A DNA stretch of 64,000 nucleotides from Streptomyces sp. DSM 15324 (lineage in GTDB: Bacteria; Actinomycetota; Actinomycetes; Streptomycetales; Streptomycetaceae). Position 1 is the stretch's first letter, and the number at the start of each line of letters is the position of its first letter. Shown one piece after another: positions 42,371 to 52,112 of this stretch. Below the pieces are notes generated by a model. That model worked only from the letters and a program-made list of their open reading frames with translations, made no database searches and was not told the DNA's origin. A program made the position numbers and the translations under genes. The stretch is taken from contig NZ_KQ949025.1 of NCBI RefSeq assembly GCF_001514285.1, positions 437,571-501,570 of the forward strand, given 5' to 3'.

Positions 42371-44704
42371 TCAGCCGCCCAGGACGGTGCGCAGGTCGGC
42401 GGAGTTGGCCTCGGTGACCTTCCACAGTTCCTGCTGGCGGCCGTGCACGTCGGCGACCGTGCGGTCGTGGTCCGCGAGCAGGTCGCGGGAGCGTTCGACG
42501 AGGAGCGCGGCGAGGTTGCGGTCGTGCACCGAGACACCCCATTCGGGGCGGTCGATGTCGCGCAGGAAGTACGCCATCTTGGGGTGCGAGATGAGGCTGA
42601 TGATCGGGGTGCCGCAGCCGAACGGGATCATCCCGGCGTGGCCGCGCATGCCGATGACCAGCTTGGTGCGGGCGTACAGGTCGCGGATGCCGTCGTTGTC
42701 GAAGTCGTACATCGGGATGACGGGCAGCGAGACGCCGTGTTCGCGGCGCAGGTCGAAGGCGATCTTCTCGTCGTCGAGGGAGTGCGCCACGCACTGGACG
42801 TCGGCCAGCTCGCGCAGGCCCTCGACGGCCTTGGCCATCTGGGCGAGGAAGGAGCCGTAGTCGTGGCCGAAGCGCAGGCCGGCGCGGTCGTAGGCGGCGT
42901 TGACGAGGATGGTGTCGTCGCGGCGCGCGGGGTCCTGCCAGCCGTCGACGAGCCGGCGGGTGACCGTGGTCGGGCAGGGCTGGAAGCGGACCTTGTCGTG
43001 GAGGTGGGCGGGGAGCATCGCCCGGACCTTCTCGATGGAGCCGTGGTTGCGCAGGCCGAAGAACGCGGACTTCTCGACGAGGAGGCGCAGCGACTCGCGG
43101 AAGCGGTGGGCGCGGTAGGACTGGCCGTCGAAGGCGTTGAAGCCGACGGCGTAGACCGCGATCGGGACCTCGATGGCCTTGAGCATCTCGTCCGGGACGT
43201 TCCACTGCCAGGCGCTGTTGCCGTTGGGCATGGTGTCCGGGATGAAGAGGCCGCCGCCGCCGATGACGAGACCGCGGCGGGCGTTGACGCGCTCCAGGGC
43301 GTTCCGGTCGAAGAGGCGGTGGGCGTGCACGGAGTGCCAGCGGCGGGAGGTGGTGTCGCGGTCGAAGCCGAGCCGGACGCTCTCCGGGAGGAGCTTGTCG
43401 CCGGCGTTGCCCTGGCGGTCCATGTAGAACGCGACGTGGGCGAGCTGGTCCTCGGGGCGGCCGGCGGGCTGGGCCGGGATGCCGGTGGTGCGCTGGTGCC
43501 AGATGCGGCTGGCCCGGTGGGTGGGGTCGACGGTGAGGCCGGCGGTGGCGTACGCGCGGGCCTGGGTGTCGTCGCCGTGCACCCAGGCGATCTGGGCGAG
43601 CCGGGAGAAGGCGGTGGCGGCCCGGTTGGGGGCGGCGCTCGCGAGGTGGAGGTGGGCCTTGGCCTCCTCGTAGCGGGAGACGCTCATCAGGGCGTTGCCG
43701 TAGACCTCGTGCGGCCAGGCCTCGTCGATGGGCAGGTGGACCTGCTCCAGGATGTCGACGGCGGCCTGGAAGTCGCCGGCGCCGATGTGGGCGAGGGCGA
43801 CCTTGCGGGCGGCGTCGGCGTCGCCGGTGCGCTCGACGTGCGGGGTGCCGTAGTGGACGAGCAGGTCGGGGTGGAGGGTGTCGCCGGCCTCCAGGTAGGC
43901 GGCGTGGAACTCGGCGTCGGTCAGCTCGAACTCGGCCCAGCGCTCCTGGGCGAGCCCGTAGCCGGCCTCGCCGCCCTGCCAGGGCTTGTGGCGGCCGGTG
44001 AAGTGCAGCACGGCGACGTCGTCGGGGACCGGGAGGTCGCCGGAGAGGCGGCGCTTGACGTAGTTGTACCGGGGGTCGAGGTCGACGAAGTCGCCGTCGA
44101 GGAGCGCGTTGAGGATGCCCTGGTCGTGCTTGTCGAGCTCGTACGTGCCGCTGCGGCCGATCGCGTCGATCTTCGCGCAGAACGCGTCGCTGAGGTACTC
44201 CTTCTGGATGACGAGGAGACCGCTGTTGAGCATGCGGGTCTTGTCGCCGTAGAAGAACTGCGGGACGGCGGCGAGGCCGTGGCGCAGCGTCAGGAGCTCG
44301 TCGACGGGGCCGAGGACCACCATGTCGGTGTCCAGGGTGATCACGGTGTCGTAGTCGCGGACGCGGAAGACGTCGAGGATGAAGTAGGCCTTGCGGACCA
44401 GGTAGTTTTCCTGGTCGCCCTTGACGTAGGAGTCGTAGTGGTCGGCGTCCACCCGGCGGAACGTGACGCGCGGGTGCAGGTCGCGGATCGCGGCGACGGA
44501 GGCGGGGCGCAGGCCGTCGTGGAGGACGAGGAAGTCCTCGCAGAGGTGCGGGTTGGACAGGGCGAGGGAGCGCAGCAGGACGAGGAAGCCGGGGAGGTAG
44601 TTCTCGTCGACGAAGCTCGCGAAGGCGATGCGGCGCTTGCCGGTGAGGGCGGAGGCGTCGGTGGCGGGGGCCGCCGGGGCGGGGGCCGGTGTGGAAGTGG
44701 TCAT
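42371..44704 (-). CDS. GT8 glycosyltransferase - TPR - polysaccharide pyruvyltransferase fusion
   Basis: 777 residues. Residues about 25-260 are GT8-like: RIAFASFVDENYLPGFLVLL, VRKAYFILDVFRVRDYDTVI, LDTDMVVLGP (D-x-D at 125-127), MLNSGLLVIQKEY, and LHFTGRHKPWQ. Residues about 295-410 are helical repeats of TPR type (ALAHIGAGDFQAAVDILEQV, AHLHLASAAPNRAATAFSRL). Residues about 425-770 match polysaccharide pyruvyltransferase/CsaB-WcaK: QGNAGDKLLPESVRLGFD, RGLVIGGGGLFIP, FFGLRNHGSIEKVRAMLPAH, TKLVIGMRGHAGMIPFGCGT. Pyruvylation gives wall sugars negative charge. The start overlaps the GT29 gene stop (ATGA), so it is coupled to it. Confidence 0.85.
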   Translation of the reverse strand: MTTSTPAPAPAAPATDASALTGKRRIAFASFVDENYLPGFLVLLRSLALSNPHLCEDFLVLHDGLRPASVAAIRDLHPRVTFRRVDADHYDSYVKGDQENYLVRKAYFILDVFRVRDYDTVITLDTDMVVLGPVDELLTLRHGLAAVPQFFYGDKTRMLNSGLLVIQKEYLSDAFCAKIDAIGRSGTYELDKHDQGILNALLDGDFVDLDPRYNYVKRRLSGDLPVPDDVAVLHFTGRHKPWQGGEAGYGLAQERWAEFELTDAEFHAAYLEAGDTLHPDLLVHYGTPHVERTGDADAARKVALAHIGAGDFQAAVDILEQVHLPIDEAWPHEVYGNALMSVSRYEEAKAHLHLASAAPNRAATAFSRLAQIAWVHGDDTQARAYATAGLTVDPTHRASRIWHQRTTGIPAQPAGRPEDQLAHVAFYMDRQGNAGDKLLPESVRLGFDRDTTSRRWHSVHAHRLFDRNALERVNARRGLVIGGGGLFIPDTMPNGNSAWQWNVPDEMLKAIEVPIAVYAVGFNAFDGQSYRAHRFRESLRLLVEKSAFFGLRNHGSIEKVRAMLPAHLHDKVRFQPCPTTVTRRLVDGWQDPARRDDTILVNAAYDRAGLRFGHDYGSFLAQMAKAVEGLRELADVQCVAHSLDDEKIAFDLRREHGVSLPVIPMYDFDNDGIRDLYARTKLVIGMRGHAGMIPFGCGTPIISLISHPKMAYFLRDIDRPEWGVSVHDRNLAALLVERSRDLLADHDRTVADVHGRQQELWKVTEANSADLRTVLGG

Positions 44705-46182
44705 CGCAGGGAAATCCTCATGCCGGAGACGCTCTGGGCCCGTTCCATGACCCACGTCTTCTCGCTGCCGTATTCGTGCACGTTGGTGATGGCCAGCTTC
44801 ATCGCCTCGGGGAGGCGGTAGGCGCCGCTCTCGTAGAAGTCGAAGCCGATCAGGTCGAGCGTGGGGCTGACGTCGAGGAAGTCGAGCAGCCAGAGCATGT
44901 TGAAGCCGGAGGTGGGGATGGCCGCGAACTGCTCGGTGGTCCAGCCGCCGATGGTGCGCACGGGCCAGCGCAGCGACTCGTCGTTGACGCAGGTCTGGGC
45001 GCCGGGGATCAGCTTGTTGCGGACCGAGTACTTCCAGTCGGGCGAGCTTCCGCTGAACACGAGCCGGGTGTCGACGGGCTTGTCCCAGTTGTAGTGGTGC
45101 TTGTGGATGGTGACGTGGATGTCGGTCCTGCTGCCGGTGTGCGCCGGGTCGATGCGGTACGAGTTGAAGCGCACGACGAGGTCGTAGGCGTCGATGTCGT
45201 GGCCGAGGCCGCTCTCGCCGACCGTGCCGGAGTTGGCGACGAGGCAGATCGACTTGCCGGCGATCCGGTTGCGGAACTCGCCGAGGCTGAGCCACTGCAC
45301 GCCCCCGAACAGGGGGTCGGGGACCGGGCCGCGCATCCGGTTGCGGCGGGCGTCGGCGTACAGGGCGAGGGCCCGGGTCAGCTCGGGGGTGGGGCGGCTC
45401 TGCCGGGCGGTGGCGAGGTCGAGGTAGTGCGCGAGGGCCTCCTGGACCTCGTCCTCGCGGGCGCCCTCGCGGTCCATGGCGAGCAGCGCGCCGGCCAGCC
45501 GGGCCTCGGCGCCGGGCTGGTCGCCGGCGGCGTGCGCGGCGAGGCCGTCGGCCCAGGCGTCGGTGGCGGGTCCGGCGGCGAAGCGGGTGGCCTCGGGGAC
45601 GGTGCGCTCCAGCAGGGTGAGCAGTTCGGTGCGGGCCCGGGTGGCGGCGTGGATGCCGTCGACGCGGGCGCGGACGCCGAAGCCGTCCTCCTTGGTGAGT
45701 TCGAGGTAGCGCTCGTAGGCCTCGGCGGCCTCCTCGGGCAGGCCGAGGGCCTCCAGGATCCGGCCGCGCAGCCGCCAGCCGGCGCGGGAGCCCCGGCGCA
45801 GGTGGAGGATGGTGTCGGTGATGGTCAGCGTGAGGTTCAGCTCGTCGTCGTAGGGGCAGACGACGGCCTTGTTGCCGACGTTGAGCAGGGCGTCGAGGAC
45901 GTCGTTGCCGAGGGTGCCGCCGCTGCCGGTGGCGGCGGCCCTGGTGCGCCGGAGCAGGCTGGTGGCGGTGGGCGCGGGCGCGGACTGGTCCTGGACCGCC
46001 CAGGTGGCGAGGAGTTGGCGGAGCGCCTCGGCGACCGCCTGGCGGCGGGGGTCGAGGCTGCCGACGAGCTTGCCGCTGTGCACGGAGCAGGCGCGCAGGC
46101 AGTCGTCGAGCGAGACCGGGGATGGCGCTGACGAGGGCTTCTGCGGCCTGGCGTCTGACCCTCTGCTGCGGACCCTCGTCAT
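44701..46182 (-). CDS. GT29-family sialyltransferase with helical-repeat N-terminus
   Basis: 493 residues. Residues 312-341 read CLVANSGTVGESGLGHDIDA then YDLVVRFNSY, a clear sialylmotif L of the GT29 family otherwise best known from animals and plants. Residues 423-448 (PTSGFNMLWLLDFL, then LDLIGFDFY) fit sialylmotif S, and HEYGSEK (469-475) fits the VS motif with its His and Glu. Residues about 85-290 form an alpha-helical repeat domain. It should transfer a nonulosonic acid from CMP-donor, consistent with NeuA/NeuB in the same locus. The ATG has AGGAG five bases before it and faces a 198-bp divergent promoter region shared with the acyltransferase. Confidence 0.82.
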   Translation of the reverse strand: MTRVRSRGSDARPQKPSSAPSPVSLDDCLRACSVHSGKLVGSLDPRRQAVAEALRQLLATWAVQDQSAPAPTATSLLRRTRAAATGSGGTLGNDVLDALLNVGNKAVVCPYDDELNLTLTITDTILHLRRGSRAGWRLRGRILEALGLPEEAAEAYERYLELTKEDGFGVRARVDGIHAATRARTELLTLLERTVPEATRFAAGPATDAWADGLAAHAAGDQPGAEARLAGALLAMDREGAREDEVQEALAHYLDLATARQSRPTPELTRALALYADARRNRMRGPVPDPLFGGVQWLSLGEFRNRIAGKSICLVANSGTVGESGLGHDIDAYDLVVRFNSYRIDPAHTGSRTDIHVTIHKHHYNWDKPVDTRLVFSGSSPDWKYSVRNKLIPGAQTCVNDESLRWPVRTIGGWTTEQFAAIPTSGFNMLWLLDFLDVSPTLDLIGFDFYESGAYRLPEAMKLAITNVHEYGSEKTWVMERAQSVSGMRISLR

Positions 46183-46380
46183 GGTTCTCCTGGTCTTATG
46201 AAAAGCGTATTGACGTACTGAAACCTGGTGAGGTTGGGAGAACGTAAGAAAGGAAAACGACGCTCAGGTGAACCCCTCGGAACAGAGGAGCGAATGCTGA
46301 GGCCGTCGAACAGAAGTTTCTCGGGTGACGCCATAGGGTCCACATGGACGGCACTCATCCGCATTCCTAGGGACACCCGC

Positions 46381-47505
46381 GTGACACAGACGGTCGTGAA
46401 CACGACACAAGGGAGCCTCACGGTCGCCACCCCGGAGGCGGCCCCGCGCGGTGGCCGGCTGCGCGCGCTGGACGGCCTGCGGCTGATCGCGGCCCTGATG
46501 GTGGCCTGCTACCACTACGGCGGCCGGGGCGGCGACATCACCCGCGCCTGGGGCACCTCCGCGGCGCGCGTCTTCCCCACCCTGCACACGCCGTTCGCGT
46601 ACGGCTGCCTGGGCGTCCAGGTCTTCTTCGTGATCAGCGGCTTCGTCATCTGCATGAGCGGCTGGGGCCGTCCGCTGCGCTCGTTCTTCGCCTCCCGGGT
46701 GGCCCGGCTGATGCCCGCGTACTGGGTGGCGGTGCTGCTGGTGACGGCCGTCTTCGCGCTGCCGGTGGTCGCCTACGACGCCGTCTCGCCCAGTGACGTC
46801 CTGGTGAACCTGACCCTGCTTCAGCAGCCGCTGGGGGTGGACCGGGTGCTGGGCGTGGACTGGACGCTGTGGGCGGAGGTCCGCTTCTACGCCCTGTTCG
46901 CGCTGTGCGTGGTGCTGCCGGGCGCGAACCGGCGCCGGGTGATCCTGTTCTGCGCGGGCTGGATCCTGGCGGCGGCGATCGCGCAGGGCGCGCACCAGCC
47001 GCTGCTCGACATCGTCCTGATGCCGGAGTACGCGCCGTTCTTCGTCGGCGGGGTCGGCCTCTACCTGGTCCACCGCGACCGCCGGGACCCCTACGCGTGG
47101 GGGATCACCGCGGTGAGTTTCCTCATCGGCCAGCACTACGCGGTCCGCAGCCTGTGGAACGCCTCCGACCCGCACGCCTTCGCCCACCGCACCTCGTACG
47201 GCGTCATCGCGGTCGTCGCCTTCGGGTTCGTCGCCGTCGCGGCGATCGCGCTGGGGTGGCTGGACCGGGTGAACTGGGGCGGGCTCACGGTGGCGGGCGC
47301 GCTGACGTACCCGTTCTACCTGGTGCACGAGCACCTGGGCTGGGTCGTGGTCGCGGCCCTGCACCGCCGGCTGGGCGTCCCCTCCTCGGCCACCTTCCTG
47401 CTGACGGTCGCGGGGATGCTGGTGCTGGCGTACGCGATGAACAATCTCGTGGAGGAGCGACTGACGCCGAGGCTGCGGAAGGCGCTGACGGCGCCGCGCC
47501 AGTGA
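46381..47505 (+). CDS. OafA-type membrane acyltransferase
   Basis: 374 residues from GTG with AGGGAC seven bases before it. The acyltransferase-3 pattern is clear: RLRALDGLRLIAALMVACYH (R-x-x-D-G-x-R and the catalytic-type His), YGCLGVQVFFVISGFVICMS, RVARLMPAYWVAVLLV, LGVDWTLWAEVRFYALFALC, and a final YPFYLVHEHLGW. About ten membrane helices. These enzymes O-acetylate or O-succinylate sugars of surface polymers. Divergent from the GT29/GT8-fusion operon, so probably decorates the same polymer. Confidence 0.88.
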   Translation: MTQTVVNTTQGSLTVATPEAAPRGGRLRALDGLRLIAALMVACYHYGGRGGDITRAWGTSAARVFPTLHTPFAYGCLGVQVFFVISGFVICMSGWGRPLRSFFASRVARLMPAYWVAVLLVTAVFALPVVAYDAVSPSDVLVNLTLLQQPLGVDRVLGVDWTLWAEVRFYALFALCVVLPGANRRRVILFCAGWILAAAIAQGAHQPLLDIVLMPEYAPFFVGGVGLYLVHRDRRDPYAWGITAVSFLIGQHYAVRSLWNASDPHAFAHRTSYGVIAVVAFGFVAVAAIALGWLDRVNWGGLTVAGALTYPFYLVHEHLGWVVVAALHRRLGVPSSATFLLTVAGMLVLAYAMNNLVEERLTPRLRKALTAPRQ

Positions 47506-47531
47506 ATTCCGGGTGAATCACGGGGCCTTTT

Positions 47532-47620
47532 TCAGGAAACTCCGCAGCGCGCCGAGATTCCCGCGATGACGATCTCCAGCCCTCGTCGAAATGCGTGCCG
47601 TAATCGGGCCAGGGCGTGAA
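47532..47620 (-). pseudogene. Remnant of a TetR-family regulator C-terminus
   Basis: Minus-strand reading gives FTPWPDYGTHFDEG, then after a one-base frameshift LEIVIAGISARCGVS and a TGA at 47532. This is the end pattern of many TetR-like repressors in Streptomyces (HFDEGLEIVIAGI). Nothing of the DNA-binding part remains, because the LysE-type gene ends immediately upstream at 47622. A short gene fragment left by deletion. Confidence 0.5.
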
Positions 47621-47621
47621 C

Positions 47622-48260
47622 TCAAGCGCTCGCGAGCGACAGCTTCACCGCGAACCCGAGGAACAACGCCCCGGCCGCCGAGGTGACACCCGCGGCCAGC
47701 CGCCTCCGCCGCCGGAAGGCATCTGCAAGCCGCGTCCCGCTGAAGATCAGGACTGTCAGGTACAGCACGCTGGCGAGTTGGGCGAAGGCGCCGAGCACCA
47801 GGAAGGACAAGGCAGGGTAGGCGTAGTCGTCTGAGACGAACTGCACGAAGAAGGCGACGAAGAACAGGATCGCCTTGGGATTGAACAGGCTCACGACCAG
47901 CGCCCGGCGGAAGGGCCGCTCATCGGCGACGGCGGCCTCCTCCTCGGCGGGGACCCGCGACCGCACCATCGCCCACGCCGCCCGCAGCATCCCGACGGCG
48001 AGCCAGCTCAGATATCCGGCGCCGGCGTACTTCACGATCCCGAACAGCACGGCGTTGGCCTGGAGCAGCGAGGCCACCCCGGCCGCCGACAGCGTCATCA
48101 GCACGGTGTCCCCGCACCACACCCCGGCCGCGGCGGTGTAGCCCGCCCGCACCCCGCGCCGGGCGGCGACGGAGAGGACGTACAGGGAGTTGGGTCCCGG
48201 AAGGAGGACGATCAGGACGAGGCCCGCGAGATAGGTGGGAAGGTCGACGACTCCGAACAT
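47622..48260 (-). CDS. LysE-family amino-acid exporter (LeuE-like)
   Basis: 212 residues, six membrane helices. LVLIVLLPGPNSLYVLSVAA (first helix with the P-G-P-N motif), AAGVWCGDTVLMTLSAAGVA, LSWLAVGMLRAAW and the SLFNPKAILFFVAFFVQF helix are LysE/RhtB signatures. The GPNSLYVLSV... variant is the one annotated as leucine efflux LeuE. It would export an amino acid, probably leucine or analogues. ATG at 48260. A TetR remnant follows directly. Confidence 0.88.
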   Translation of the reverse strand: MFGVVDLPTYLAGLVLIVLLPGPNSLYVLSVAARRGVRAGYTAAAGVWCGDTVLMTLSAAGVASLLQANAVLFGIVKYAGAGYLSWLAVGMLRAAWAMVRSRVPAEEEAAVADERPFRRALVVSLFNPKAILFFVAFFVQFVSDDYAYPALSFLVLGAFAQLASVLYLTVLIFSGTRLADAFRRRRRLAAGVTSAAGALFLGFAVKLSLASA

Positions 48261-48290
48261 GAGGACGAGTGTCGCACGGGGGTTCCCAGG

Positions 48291-49871
<1,581 letters not shown>

Positions 49872-49927
49872 GCCCACCACCATGCCGCTCCGTTCGCCCG
49901 GCGTCATCCGGGGGGAACATCTCAGGC

Positions 49928-50776
49928 ATGCGGATGCGGAGATCGATCATCGCCCTGGCCGGCACGGCGGCCCTGGCGACCCTGTGCGGCTGTACCGTGC
50001 GGACCCCGGGCCCCCAGGACGGCAGGGCGCGCCCGCCGGTCCAGGCCGGCGTCACCGGTACGACCCCCGACCCGGACCCGAGCGGCACCGCCCCGGACGA
50101 CAAGCCGATCGCGGCCCGGACCCCCGGCACCCCGTCGCCCGCCCCGGCCGTGCTGTACCGGCGGGGCGACTCCGGGCGGGGCGTGCGCGAACTCCAGGCC
50201 CGGCTGCGGCAGCTCGCCTGGCTCTTCGAGGGGCCCACGGGACGGTACGAGGCGTCCACCGAGGAGGCGGTGAAGGGGTTCCAGGGCAAGCGCGGGCTGC
50301 CGCGGACCGGGACCACGGACACCGTCACCTGGGACCGGCTGGTGGGGATGACGCGTGAACCGGGGCAGTGGGAGCTGTATCTGATGGGCGGCCAGTCCGC
50401 CGCGGAGCCCGACTCCCGGTGTCTGACCGGACGGGTGCTGTGCATCGACAAGACGAGCCGCACCCTGCGCTGGATGATCGACGGACGGACCGTGTCGACC
50501 ATGTCCGTGCGGTTCGGCTCCCAGTACACGCCCACCCGCGAGGGGGTCTTCCAGGTCTACTGGAAGTCCCGCGACCACGTGTCGACGCTCTACCACACGC
50601 CGATGCCGTACGCGATGTTCTTCAGCGGCGGCCAGGCGGTGCACTACTCGTCCGACTTCGCGGCCCGCGGCTACGCGGGCGCCTCGCACGGCTGTGTGAA
50701 CGTACGGGACGAGGCGGCGGTCTCGGCGCTCTTCGCGCAGGTCCGCAGCGGCGACAAGGTCGTCGTGTCCTGGTGA
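49928..50776 (+). CDS. L,D-transpeptidase lipoprotein with peptidoglycan-binding domain
   Basis: 282 residues. The signal peptide ends at lipobox LCGC (Cys22). A Pro/Thr-rich linker leads to a PG_binding_1 domain (about 75-135: [37 protein letters not shown]). The YkuD catalytic domain contains [39 protein letters not shown] and the active-site [13 protein letters not shown] with Cys256. It forms 3-3 peptidoglycan crosslinks outside the membrane. Divergent from the mutase gene with 56 bp between starts. A 13-bp-stem hairpin follows. Confidence 0.9.
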   Translation: MRMRRSIIALAGTAALATLCGCTVRTPGPQDGRARPPVQAGVTGTTPDPDPSGTAPDDKPIAARTPGTPSPAPAVLYRRGDSGRGVRELQARLRQLAWLFEGPTGRYEASTEEAVKGFQGKRGLPRTGTTDTVTWDRLVGMTREPGQWELYLMGGQSAAEPDSRCLTGRVLCIDKTSRTLRWMIDGRTVSTMSVRFGSQYTPTREGVFQVYWKSRDHVSTLYHTPMPYAMFFSGGQAVHYSSDFAARGYAGASHGCVNVRDEAAVSALFAQVRSGDKVVVSW

Positions 50777-50783
50777 GTTCGGG

Positions 50784-50820
50784 GCGCGGGCGGGACCGGG
50801 GGAACGTGTCCCGCCCGCGC
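50784..50820 (+). terminator. Terminator after the L,D-transpeptidase gene
   Basis: GCGCGGGCGGGAC (50784-50796) pairs perfectly with GTCCCGCCCGCGC (50808-50820) across an 11-nt loop, 8 bp beyond the stop. The following 190 bp to 51011 hold no recognisable gene. Confidence 0.75.
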
Positions 50821-51011
50821 CGGGTGCACGAGCCGTAGGTACGGGGGGAACCCCGGCTGCGTGCGAAGGCCGATGACCAGTCGGCTCACTTGTTACTGCG
50901 TCGCGGCCCCCGAAAACGTCACACCCTGCGCGAAAAAACTTCCGGGATTTGCGAAGTCCCAGTTCAGGTGGGGTGTGGGGGGCGCTGCGAGCGGGCGGGA
51001 GCCGGGGGGAG

Positions 51012-52112
51012 TCAGTGGTGGCCGGGGCCGCCGGTGCCACCGTGCCCGCCGTTGCCCCCGTGGCCGCCGCCGTGGCCGTGGCCGCCGCCGTGGGCGCCGC
51101 CGTGGCCGTCCGAACCGGTGCCGCCGCCGTGGGCGCCGCCCCAGCCGTACCCCGTGCCGGCCGCGGCGCCGCCCGGGCCGGCGGAGGGCCCGGCCGAACC
51201 CCCGTCGTGGGTGCCCCGGCCGCTGCCGCCGTCGTCGTCGCCCCAGGAGTTCCAGTGGTCCGAGTCGTCCTGGCCGCCGCCCCGGTTCCGGCCGGAGCCG
51301 CCGTCCAGGACGTGCGCGCAGTACGTCGTCACCCGGGACCAGCCGCCGGCCAGGCCCTCCAGGGTGCGGCGGCGCTCGGTGCCCAGCGTCCGGCCGGCCT
51401 CGATGTCCCGGCAGGACGAGGCCACGCCCTTCGGCCACCCGCCGCGGGCGCCGGGCGCGGTGGAGGAGCCGTCGGTGCCCTTCGTCCGCCCGGTGGTGCC
51501 GCGGTCGGTGCCGCCGTCGGGCGCCACCGCGTCCGGGGCGCGGCCTGAGGTCTCGGAGGTCTTCGGGGAGGGCGAGGGCGGGGCCGACGGGCGGTCGGGG
51601 CTCGCGGCGCTGGAAACGGAGGCGCCGGGTTCGGGCCCGGCCCCGTCGAAGGGGCTCGGCAGCATTCCGCTGCCCGCGGCCACCGTGACCCCGCCGAGCA
51701 CGCCGGCGGCCACCGCGGCGGCCAGCCCCAGCCTCAGCGGGCGGCTCAGGCGGCGGTGTGCCCGTTCGCCGTTGCGATCGGCACCGGTGCGACCGCCGAT
51801 GCGGACGAGTCCGACGTCGGCCGGATACGCCGACGGGTGTGACGTATGCGACCGCTGTGACGTGGGGGACTCGGCGTGGGACTCCCGGGCCGCCCGGGCC
51901 TCGCTGAAGGCCTTCAGGGCGGCCGCCTCACCGGGGAGCTCCTCGTCGGCGCGCAGCGGTTCGGCGCCGAGCGCGGAGAGCGCGGCCAGCGTTCTGGCGA
52001 GGCGTTCGGCCTGGTCCTGGGCTTCCGGGGCGACAGCGTTCTCGGGTGACTCACCGCGCAGCAGACGCTCCGCCGTCTCGCGGTCGAGCCACCTGTCCTG
52101 CTTGTCGGCCAT
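51012..52112 (-). CDS. Membrane protein with Gly/His-rich C-terminus, partner of ECF sigma factor (anti-sigma candidate)
   Basis: 366 residues from ATG at 52112, which overlaps the sigma-factor stop. The cytoplasmic N-terminus (about 1-130) begins DKQDRWLDRETAERLLRGES and is charged and helical. One membrane helix lies at about 130-150 ([20 protein letters not shown]). The outside part is Ser/Pro/Thr-rich with a conserved-looking CRDIEAGRTLGTERRRTLEG and YCAHVLDG, then a tail of more than 60 residues dominated by Gly and His (HGGGHGHGGGHGGNGGHGG). Position, topology and the same layout at 53098 suggest a membrane-bound regulator of the sigma factor. The His-rich tail could bind metal. No zinc-anti-sigma HxxxCxxC motif is seen. 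Confidence 0.75.
   Translation of the reverse strand: MADKQDRWLDRETAERLLRGESPENAVAPEAQDQAERLARTLAALSALGAEPLRADEELPGEAAALKAFSEARAARESHAESPTSQRSHTSHPSAYPADVGLVRIGGRTGADRNGERAHRRLSRPLRLGLAAAVAAGVLGGVTVAAGSGMLPSPFDGAGPEPGASVSSAASPDRPSAPPSPSPKTSETSGRAPDAVAPDGGTDRGTTGRTKGTDGSSTAPGARGGWPKGVASSCRDIEAGRTLGTERRRTLEGLAGGWSRVTTYCAHVLDGGSGRNRGGGQDDSDHWNSWGDDDGGSGRGTHDGGSAGPSAGPGGAAAGTGYGWGGAHGGGTGSDGHGGAHGGGHGHGGGHGGNGGHGGTGGPGHH

Noticed and set aside
42248..44821. 857-codon plus-strand frame opposite the GT8 fusion
   Set aside because: Composition is that of an antisense frame (Val/Glu/Gly-rich) and the minus-strand protein has three recognisable domains.
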